Positions 24,888 to 34,600 of a stretch of DNA of 64,000 nucleotides are shown piece after piece. The stretch comes from Desmodesmus armatus (lineage: Eukaryota; Chlorophyta; Chlorophyceae; Sphaeropleales; Scenedesmaceae). Made by a program: the position numbers and the translations under genes. Location of the stretch: contig VIIQ02000725.1 of the NCBI GenBank assembly GCA_007449985.2, forward strand, positions 310,001-374,000, written 5' to 3'. A model generated the notes under the pieces. It worked only from the letters and a program-made list of their open reading frames with translations, searched no databases and was not told the origin of the DNA. Position 1 is the first letter of the stretch. Each line of letters starts with the position of its first letter.

Positions 24888-25016
24888 TTCATGTCCAAGT
24901 GCATGTGCAAGTCACCCTGCAAGGTACTTGCATGAACACCGACCGCGGCAACATTGCTGACACAGTGCAATCATTTGGTTGTTTCGCAATTAACAACTTT
25001 CACCGCATCGTGAGCG

Positions 25017-26278
25017 ATGGGTCTCTCGCTTGAGCATGGCTGCGATTTGCCGCAGATCACCTCCCATGCAGACGTCGCAGCAAGCAATCAGCGCTTCCTG
25101 CAAGCACTGTCGAACCCATGTACTCATACACCATGCGATCGCCCAAGCCTCTGCGTGATGCAAGGTGGGATTCAAGGCCCATGCAGGTGTTCTGTGCCAA
25201 CACAGCACAGCAGTGGAAGGTGAACCCATGCAAGCTGACAGTCGGCTCTTGGCCTGCAGGAGAGGTTGCAATCGTTGATGGTGCGCAATTGAAGCTGCTG
25301 ATAGGCTCCCAGGACGCAACAACCTGTGTGGTGGCAATCCTGGCATGCCCAGTCACAGCAGTAGTGTGGGCAGCACATTTAGACTCCACTTTGGGTCACC
25401 TGGATATCCAAGACTTACAGTCAACCCTGCAGCAGATGCAGCAACCGCAATTGTTCATGGCTGGAGGCTACTGCACGGATCGTGGCCAGGGACCAAGTGA
25501 GTATCAAGTGCCCTCGTGATTCCCTTGTGTTGGGTGTGTCAGGGAAGCTCTGAAGGAGCTCTCTCCCCCTCGTCAACGGGCTGCTGCTTGCTGATGTCCG
25601 GCAAGGTACAGCTCATGCGCAGAGCCCAAAGCCTCTCAGGTGGCTGGTCAACAGCTAGCTAGCTAGCTAGCCAGCCAGCCTGGCAACCCGCCAGCCAGGC
25701 TGCCCAGCCAGCCCTGGGTTTTGCAAGCATGCAGCGCAGTCCTGCGAACCTGTCCCCCCCCCCACACACACACAAACACACACGTGCATGCACACAGTGA
25801 CTGCTCAATCTCCAAGGCAGCTCACACATAGCTGTGAGCCAGAGGCGCACACACCGCCCACCCTGCATATTGGCTGGCAAGTTGTGGGGCAGTTGCATGC
25901 ATGTACCACAATGTCTGGCATGCACAGCGCATGACGCAGTGGGCTCCGCCTGTTGCTTCCCCAAATACCTTGCCCCTTGGCGCCCCATGTTACGTGCATG
26001 CAGGCACGGCTGAGGGCTTCCCCAGCCATTCTGCATTCCCTTTAACAAGTGCATTCAGCTGTGGCTATGTTGTGTGTGTGGGCCAGGCCAGCACAGCACC
26101 ATGCAAGCTCCTAAGTGTTTGCGCGCTTGATCACTACACCCTCCCACATCACACACGCTTTCAATGTATCTGTGCTTATGTCATGATCTCTAATTATGAT
26201 GGAGGGGCATGTTTCAGTGTAGGCAACCATGGAATTCACCGCTGCAAGGTCCTTTACTGCGCGTGCCCTTCCATCGCC

Positions 26279-26310
<32 letters not shown>

Positions 26311-29300
26311 AGGTACTGCACAGAGGCTCACTTCAGCTGCTGCACTTCCTCACTGACTCATGCATCCAGTTGTGGCTGTGGTGTTGGAAAGGCCAGCACG
26401 GCACCCTACAACCTCCTAGTTATTTGCGCGCTTGATGTTCACACCCTCCAACACATCGCACACGCGTCGACGCGTCTGCACTTCCAATGGAAGAGCATGT
26501 GCGTCAGCATACGCCATGATGGGAAATCACTACAGCAAGGTTCTGCACTGCATGTGCCCCTCCATCCCCCCTGCAGGTACTGCCCAGGGCTTCCTGCAGG
26601 TACTGCCCAGGGCTTCCTGCAGCTGCTGCACTCCCTTCATCCAGCCATCCAGCTGCTGCTGTGCTGTGTGGGGGAGGCCAACACAGCAACCTACAAACTC
26701 CTTATTGTTTGCGCGCTTGACGATTGCACCCTCCTGCTCAGCAAGAGTCCTGCACATCACACACGCTTCAATGCGTTTGCGCTTCCAATGGAGGAGCATG
26801 TAGCGTACGCCGTCATGGAATTCTATGCAGCAAGGTCATTTACCCCTCCATGCGCGTCCCCCACCCTCCACCCCCCCCCCCCCCGCGCACAGGTACTGCC
26901 CAGAGCTTCCTGCAGCTGCTGCACTCCCTCAACCCAGCCATCCAGCTGCTGCTGTGCTGTGTGGGAGAGGCCAACACAGCGCCAGACGGCACCCCGCGCT
27001 GCTGCCAGTTGGTGTTGGACATGCAGAGCTGGCAGCCCCTGCCCTGGCTGTTTGCAGACAGGGGACCAGAGGTGCCACGGCGCTTTGCAGCACAGCACTG
27101 CAGGTAAGTACTTAGCCTTGTCAGGGGTCACTCTTTCCTCTGTCTTTGAGCCTATTGTTTCTTGTTGATAGAGTGAAGACCGCTCTATGGACCAAAAAGG
27201 AAAGGACGGTTTGGTGTGGTTAGTCATTTTTGTTCTGGTTCAGAGTTGCTTTTGCCCAATGAGCCTTTTGTTGGCTCCCCAAACGGGTGATGTTTTGTAT
27301 ATCATCCGATTACTGATTCAAGCTTGTTAGCAGGGAGCGGGCCGGGGATTGCAGACAGGGGACCAGAGGTGCTACGGCGCTTTGCAGCACAGCACTGCAG
27401 GCAGGTGAGGTAAGGGCTGACTTTTTTTTAAAGGTAAGGGCTGACTCTGTGCTATTATCGTTTCTTGGGATTTTCTCACTCTGTGCTGTTGTCATTTCTG
27501 CTTGACTTGGGATTGTTAGCAGGAAGCAGACAGGGGGCTAGAGGTGCCACGGCGCTTTGCAGCTCAGCACTGCAGGTAAGGCTCACTCTGTGCTATCATC
27601 ATTTCTGCTTGAATTGGGATTGTTAGCAGGAAGCAGAGAGGGGGCCAGAGGTGCCCAGGCACTTTGTAGCTCAGCACTGCAGGTAAAAGCTCTCACTCCA
27701 TGCCCTTTCCTTGCGCTTATTGTTTTGCGTTTGTTTTGCGTTTGTTTTGCGTTTGTTGAATTGAGCTCAACGGCAGTGAGCAGGCCAGGGAGGGGGAACC
27801 CAGTCGCTTTGCACGCACCAATGCAGATGCGCTCGCTGAACAGTAGCATGCATGCCATATGGCCGGGCTCCTCACCACTCTGCGTACACGCTCTATACCG
27901 CAGGTGGGGTGGGGCGGAGCGGAGCGGGGCGGGGCGGGGGGGGGGGGGCAAGGGCGAGGGCGCGGCCGGGGAGGTCGCCTGACCTCACAGCAATGCAGGT
28001 ATGAGTCATCAGGACGCCGCAACCTGCGCGTCAATCAAGTCAAGGCAAACTGTAGAATGCAAACATCACGCGCGTAACACACGTCCTTCCTGTCAGCCGT
28101 GTCGGGAATAGTGTTTGTGCTGTCGTCTTGAGGTAGAGACACATCTAGACTTACACAAGGACATCTTCTGCTCCTTCCGCCCCTGCCACCCCAGCCGCAA
28201 TGCAGGCCGCTGCCTTATCCCTGTGTGGGACTGTCAGCAGCAGCAGCTGGTGCTGACACCCTTTGATGCCACACTGAGCAGCTGGCAGGTGATGCGCTAT
28301 GAATGCCTGCTGGCGCCTTGATACTCAGTAGGCGATTAGTGACCGTCTGATCAGGTACTAGTCAAAGCCGCAGGATCGAGTTGACTGCCCTGTCCCTCTC
28401 CTCTTGCCAACCATCGTTTGTTGCTGCGCACACTGCAGCCGCAACGCAGGCCGCTGCCTTATCCCTGTGTGGGACCGTCAGCAGCATCAGCTGGTGCTGC
28501 CACCCTTTGATGCAACACTGAGCAGCTGGCAGGTAATGCGCTACGAACGGCTGCTGGCGATGCCTGATGAAGAGCTGCTGCTGTACATGAGCACCAGCCC
28601 TGACCACGAACCAGCCTGGTTCACACAAGGTCAGTTGCAGTTGGTGCCAGTGTGCATTTTGGGAAGGAAACAATAGAATGAGGGTTTTGGGAGGGTGAGG
28701 GGGGCATGCCAGCGCCGCCCCCGTGGCGGGGGCTAGTGTGAGGGGGTATGAACCGGGTGGAAGGCTGTGTTCTGATGCAGTGTGCGCTTGCGCCTGAGCG
28801 CCTGCTGGCCATGCCTGATGAAGAGCTGCTGCAGTACATGAGCACCAGCCCTGACCACGAACCAGCCTGGTTCATGCAAAGTGAAGTGGACTGAGCTGTT
28901 GCGGGTTTGATGATGGAATATAGAGCATGCGCATTTGGGGGAGGGCGGAGGCAGCATGCCAGCGCGCGCCCCGGGCGCAGGGGAAACTGTAAGGGGGCAT
29001 CATGCGCTTGCGCAACCGGCCACCCCTTGCGCAAAAGGCTGCCCTTTGCACGACATGCCACCCCTGTCGTCCCGCCACCCCCCTGCCTTTCACACCCCCT
29101 GATCACCTGCATGTGTCCCTGCAATCAACCCCCATCCCTGCGTGCTTTTGCAGACATGCGCAATATGCTGCCCCTTACCTGTGCCCTCTACGCCCCCCCC
29201 CCTGCCCCTCTCCCTCACCGCCTGTCCCATTCTGTGCCTCAGTCCTGCTGCCACCCACCCCCTGCTGCTCGTGTAGCTTGCGCGACATCCACCCCTGCCA

Positions 29301-29578
29301 CAACATGCCACCCCTGTCGTCCTGCCACCCCCAATCTTTCACACCCCTGCCCGCCTGCCTGTTTCCCTGCCCTCAAATCCCCTGTCCCTGCGGCTCCTGC
29401 TGCTCTTTCAGACATGCGCAATATGCTGGCTTGGCTAGTGTCAGCACAAGAAGTCGGTTCACCTGAGCGCAAGGCAGCAGCGACGACCAGCAAGTACCGC
29501 ATCAGCAGCAGCGGCACTTGGCAGCTGCTGCAGCAGCCTGCAGCAGCGCCAGTGGCAGCAGTAGCAGCTGTCAGCTGA
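25017..29578 (+). CDS. NTAN1: Protein N-terminal asparagine amidohydrolase (NTAN1 family)
   Basis: NTAN1 deamidates N-terminal Asn to Asp so that the protein can enter the Arg/N-degron pathway. Exon 25187(or later)-25496 contains GSQDATTCVVAIL; the Cys corresponds to the catalytic Cys in the DDATTC motif of human NTAN1. It is followed by AAHLDS and MAGGYCTDRG (family: VGGFSDD). Exon 26893-27103 reads TAQSFLQLLHSLNPAI and LLCCVGEANTA. Exon 28439-28629 reads PPFDATLSSWQVMRYERLLA and MSTSPDHEPAWF (family: LSTSPxxEPPHF). The last exon 29412-29578 has DMRNMLAWLVSAQE and ends VAAVS-stop. These exons join in phase. The first exon probably begins at ATG 25017 (ITSHADVAASNQRFLQALSNP resembles the plant HPxLxxASNxF start), but its splice to the second exon is unresolved. 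Each exon has tandem partial copies around it. Confidence 0.88.
25990..26900 (+). repeat. Copies of the NTAN1 exon start GTAQGFLQLLHSL upstream of the true exon
   Basis: The acceptor plus exon start (CACAG/GTACTGCCCAGAGCTTCC) occurs in diverged form at ~26000, ~26312, ~26575 (doubled) and in the real exon at 26893. Flanks with CCAACACAGC..CTACAAACTCCT and TTTGCGCGCTTGA also recur, at ~26090, ~26410 and ~26700, giving a unit of roughly 300 bp. Confidence 0.8.
27060..27690 (+). repeat. Four copies of the NTAN1 exon end PRRFAAQHCR with donor
   Basis: GAGGTGCCACGGCGCTTTGC followed by AGC(A/T)CAGCACTGCAGGTAAG is found at ~27069, ~27366, ~27541 and ~27648 (the last diverged). Each keeps a GT donor; the first belongs to the true exon. 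Confidence 0.85.
28160..28880 (+). repeat. Upstream and downstream copies of the NTAN1 exon CRNAGRCLIPVWD...EPAWF
   Basis: The true exon is 28439-28629. A copy of its first two thirds is at ~28180-28318 (same NAGRCLIPVWD and FDATLSSWQVMRYE) and a copy of its last third at ~28790-28880 (ERLLAMPDEELLQYMSTSP). The 5' copy could be an alternative exon because its frame is open to CLLAP-stop. Confidence 0.85.
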
Positions 29579-29639
29579 CCCGACCGCCACAAGCGAGCGA
29601 CAGCTGTCGTAGCAGCAGCAGCAGTGATCGCAGCAGCAG

Positions 29640-30480
29640 TGGGGTGGTGAAACCATGAATAGCAGTGGAAGCTGGTGCCAGCCGAAGCGGTCGGCTCATC
29701 ACAGTGCACAGCGGCAGCCACCACCAGCAAGTATGTACGTAGCAAGTACGTACTGTATACAGCAAAAGCAGCCGCGGCTCCTGGCAGCTGCTTCAGCACC
29801 CTGCACCAGCGACAGTGACAGCAGAAGCGTCTGTCAGCCGATTGTGTGGCGCGAGGCAGCGCCAGCACCAACAGCAGCGGAAGCAGTGATGGCAGCAGCA
29901 GATGATCAGTCAGATCTCCAGCAGCAGTGGTGGCTGGTGCCAGCTCACTATGTCCCTCAGGACGCAGTGCTCTCAGGACGCAAGGCAGCAGCGACCGTCA
30001 TGGCAGTGACCACCAGCAGGCACTGCATCATCAGCAGCGGCACTTGGCAGCTGCTGCAGCAGTGCCAGCGCCACCACCAGTGGCAGCAGCAGGCGTGCAG
30101 GCCAGCTGACCATGTGGGCATATAGCAGCAGCGGCGCTAGCAGCTAGCAGTACTGACGGCAGCACTAGGAGCAACGAGCAGTGGCAGCAGCAGCAGCAGC
30201 AGCAGGCGCGCGGGTCAGCTCCACTGTGGGCATACAGCAGCAGCGGCGCTAGCAGTACTGACGGCAGCACTAGGAGCAACAAGCAGTGGCAGCAGCAGTG
30301 GCAGCAGCAGCAGCAGCAGCAGGCGCGCGGGTCAGCTGACCATGTGGGCTTACAGCAGCAGCGGCGCTAGCAGTACTGACAGCAGCACTAGGAGCAACGA
30401 GCAGTGGCAGCAGCAGCAGCAGCGGCGCTAGAAAAACTGAGGGTAGCACCGTGAGCAATGCGCAGTGGGAGTGGCTGCAG
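29640..30480 (+). repeat. Array of decayed copies of the last NTAN1 exon
   Basis: After the stop at 29578, sequences resembling the exon end (AGCAGCGGCACTTGGCAGCT and CCAGCAAGTACCGCATCAGC) recur at ~29727, ~29985-30060 and then shorten to units of ~95-110 bp (GCAGCAGCGGCGCTAGCAGT, then ACTGACGGCAGCACTAGGAG) at ~30125, ~30235, ~30355 and ~30420. It grades into CAG-rich simple sequence. Confidence 0.75.
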
Positions 30481-31582
30481 CAGCAATGGCTGCAGCAGTA
30501 GCAGTGGTAGTAGCAGGGGCGGGAGTGCGTTCTTGTAGCTGCAGCATAGCGCCCTTGGCAGGCAGCTGCTGGCTGGCAAGATGCTTGATGCACTGTCTGG
30601 TGTCTAGACCAGTACTGCGGAGCAGCTTATGGCCTGTGCAGCCGCTTGACATTCGTTCAGTCAGGACACCCTGTCAGCAGTGTTAGAGGGAGCTGTCGGA
30701 CGCTGTGCTGGTGCGGCCGCTGCTGCTGCTGCTGCTGCACACCACCTGGCTTCATCATGCAGCAGCTGCTACACGTTGGTAGCGCAGCAGAGTGGTTGCT
30801 AGTGCGGGACGAAGATGCGTCCTACCGCAGCTGGAGGGAATGCAGGTAGCTGCAGCAGTTGTGCTGATGTGTGCTGCTGTGGATGTTAGAACCTGCCAGG
30901 GCTAGGGTTGTGACTGTTGAAACTGCTGAGTCTGTTAGGTTGTTGGTGTTGCTGTGCGGTGTGGATCCAAGGGAGTGTGCTGTGGCCTGCTGTTGAAATC
31001 AGGGTTGAATGGAGCAGCACTTGGCTGCAGACAGCAAGCGGAGTCTCATTGCACCCGTACATGGTAGCACCGCCTGACGTCTTTGCCTTAGTGAAGTGAG
31101 TCAGCAACTGGAGTCAGAAGAACAGTCAGCACTCCACCAGAGGCACCCCTGCTGAGCAGGGTGCCTAAGTTCTCAGGGATGCAGATGCTGGTGCTTGTGG
31201 CGAGCCCTCTAGCCTTACTGTTGCGGTTTTGGTTGCTGGTGAAGAGGTTTGAGAAGGCAGCTATAAAATGGACTGCAGGATAATTGTACTGCGCATGACA
31301 GAGTGGTGAGGTCGACTGTGCGACGACTTCACCGTACGCACCCACTTGAGACCATCCAGACTGACACAAAACTGATGTATATGCTGCGGAACCGGTCACT
31401 GTAACTCCCAGTTGGGGTCACTCGCTGCGAAACCCTTTGCGAGACGCCCTCATTTGCGACGAAAACATGTTGGAGTTGCTCATCAATCCAAAGAACGGCA
31501 AACGGGACACTGAGGTAGCTTGTGTGCACACAATGAACCGACCGTGCTGTTCAAAACCATAACACTCCCGCCAAGGAACGGC
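30480..31582. other. Intergenic region between NTAN1 and YDK-A
   Basis: No gene recognised. An open stretch at ~30750-30849 (GSAAEWLLVRDEDASYRSW followed by a donor) has some coding look and faintly resembles the NTAN1 C terminus, but I could not place it. A second CTATAAAATGG box lies at 31261-31271, identical to the one that serves YDK-A. Confidence 0.4.
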
Positions 31583-31589
31583 TATAAAA
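31583..31589 (+). promoter_or_regulatory. TATA box of YDK-A
   Basis: TATAAAA in the context GGCTATAAAATGGCCC, 66 bp upstream of the start ATG at 31649. The same core in CAGCTATAAAATGGAC is also found at 31263-31269, so an alternative promoter is possible. Confidence 0.7.
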
Positions 31590-31648
31590 TGGCCCTGTGC
31601 TGAGACCCTGTAGTTTGGATCGCTACAGCGTCTGGACAGCAAAGCAAC

Positions 31649-34600
31649 ATGAAGCGCGCTGTGGTGGCTTTGGCCCTTCTGGGCCTGATGGCCCTCGCAA
31701 CCTCTGCCCAGGTCGGTGCTCAGCAGCAGCTTGCTTAAAGCCTTCATTAAAGTACATCAGAGCAAATGCGCTCTGGCTGGTTGCCGTGAGCTGACCCTTG
31801 TGCTCTCTGTCCTGTGTTTGCATGTGATCTCCTCCCACTCGCGCGACCTCATCCTTCCGCTGCATCCAACCACGCGCAACAATTTCCAGGCGGAGAAGGT
31901 GAGCTTCCGCGCACAGCTGCTGGCTGCTTCGCGCAGTGGTAGCAGCATACGCCACTCAACTGCCAGTGGTGGTTACATTCAGCGAATGCACCAGCATGGT
32001 CATTGGGGCCCCATGTTGTGCGGAACGCCTTAACAATCATACAGATATTGCACTTGAAACCTTCACGGTGCTTGTGCTGGCAGCTGCACACCCTCCAAGG
32101 GTCCCTGACACACTCAGCAGCAGCGGCGGTTACACAACTGTCAAGCAGCATCTGTCTTTGTGGTGTCAGATGAGCAAGACAAACCCATCATGGTCATCAT
32201 GATGTATGCAGCCTCTCTCTTTTTGCGTTTTGGAGATCATTCTGACCCATGTCACCCTCCCTCCCTCCCTGTGCTGTGTGCTGTGCATGTGCTGTGCCTA
32301 CAACGTACACTCCAACAGTATGAGAAGTATGATGAGGTGAGCATCCAATCCCTACTGCTCTACCTACCTCAGCCTACCTACTTCAGCTTCAGCACCTCCA
32401 CTCAGTTTGGGGGTTCGATCAACCCTACCGGGCCTGGCGCACCTGCTCAGCAAGACCCACCCATGCAGCATCTTGCAAGTGCCTGCAGCACTGCCTGCGC
32501 CAGCATTGTTGAAGCAGGCAGCCTTGACATTCTGTGTCTATTCCAACGCTCTACAGCACATGCTGCACACATGCCTTTTTGCTGACCTGTCCTGCCTGTC
32601 CTGCCTGGTCTGTTGTGCAGTACAAGAAGGAGGACAAGTACGATGAGAAGTACGGTGATGACAAGAAGTACGATGATAAGTACGAGGTGAGACACCATGA
32701 GGGATGGTGCAGTCTCTTGAAATGTTGTTGGGGTTTGGAGGTCGAAGGGAGGGGTGTGTGTAAGGGCGAGGGGGTGTGTGAGTGGGGAGGGGGTGTGGAA
32801 GGGGAAACAGGGGCTGTGTCAGTTGGGGAGCGGGAGGGGATGGAGAGCGGGACTGGGTGCGTGAGTGCGTCAGGCTTTCTGCTGGGCTGGTGTGGACACG
32901 GCGATGGGCAACACAAGGCAACTTGCCCGGGGTCGCTGGTGGCATGACCTTGCTTGACAGCAAGGAATGGACAGGCTCAGTGTGCACACTCCCCTCACGT
33001 TTCGGGGAAAGAACAATTCATCAGATGCACATCCTGGATTCCTGGATCCTGTCCTGGGCTGTGTTCTGGGTTGTACCAACCCCAACCAGTTGAGGGTGGT
33101 GCTTACCTGTCCGGAGGGGGTGGGGGTGAGGGGGTTCGTTCGCTCTGCATTGCTGTCTGGGCACATGCATCTCTCTGCTCAGGTACACAGCAGTGGTAGA
33201 CCTCTGCAGCCAGTTCTCACACAATGGTGGAAACTGACCCGTGGCTGCCCCCTGACCACTGCCTTTGCAGAAGTACGATGACAAGTACGGCAAGTACGAT
33301 GACAAGTATGGCAAGTATGATGACAAGTACGGTGAGTTCTGTTGGCGGTATGTTTTCCCAAAACTTCACAACTCAGCTGGGCCAAGCCAGCACTGATCTG
33401 GCAGTATTTTGTTGTGTTGATGTCTGACAACAGAAGTACCAAGTCAGTTGAGCAGCTGGGAGGCAACTGAGGAAGGCGAGCAAGAAATACAGATCCACCA
33501 TGGGGGTTCAACACAGCTTTGTCCCATCATGCCACACTAGACCATTTTTGTTGCTGCCGGAATGCATGTACCTGGTCTTTGCCACCATGAGTTCATCGTG
33601 AGGTTGGGCCACCATACTGCATGGCTGGTTTGCATGGTGGTGATGTTCTTTGGGATTTTGCGCACCTTACACTGTAATGCGTTACTGCAGGCAAGTACGA
33701 TGACAAGTACGGCAAGTACGATGACAAGTACGGCAAGTACGATGACAAGTACGGCAAGTACGATGACAAGTACGGTGAGTCAACAGCATGTTTTCTCTGG
33801 CCGTTGACCAAACCACTAAGCCGGCACCAGGCTGGCAGCCAGCATGCATGTTCGCATCTTTGCCAACTTCAGGCCCTTCAGACTGCTGTCATTCGCCAGC
33901 ATGCAAGTACTTCAGGTTGGGCCTAGGACTGGTTGTATAATACTAGATAACATGTTGATGCCATCTGACACTGGTGTATACAATGCTGTAGGCAAGTACG
34001 ATGACAAGTACAGCAAGTACGACGACAAGTACGGCAAGTACGATGACAAGTACGGTGAGTCAACAACATGTGTACTGGCAGTTGACTGACACTAAGCCGG
34101 CACCAGGCTGGCGGCATGACTCATGCCATACTCATGTAGCCGGACTACTGCTGTGTACGGCCGACACAAGCAGTGAATGGCCTTTTTGCATCAGGGAGCA
34201 AGAGAGGAAGGCAGTATCCCAATTTTGCTTTCAGACTGGGCGCTCTCAGCATGCAAACACCGGGGCAATGTCACAACAATGCCCTGCCTAAGCCAAGTGT
34301 GCCTTCTTAGGCTAGTTTGGCATATTGCCGAACCGGTTTGCTTATGCTGGCTTGACTTTTCATGACACATTCCTGCTCCTGTTGTGTGACACTGCAGGCA
34401 AGTACGATGACAAGTACGGCTATGACAAGTATGGCAAGTACGATGACAAGTACGGCTATGCCAAGTATGGCAAGTACGATGACAAGTACGGCTATGCCAA
34501 GTATGGCAAGTACGATGACAAGTATGGCTACGACAAGTACGGCAAGTACGATGACAAGTACGGCTACGACAAGTACGGCAAGTACGATGACAAGTACGGT

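Noticed and set aside
25640..25720. AGCT/CCAG tetranucleotide run suggesting a structured RNA
   Set aside because: Simple repeat with only short self-complementarity inside an NTAN1 intron; nothing beyond a microsatellite.
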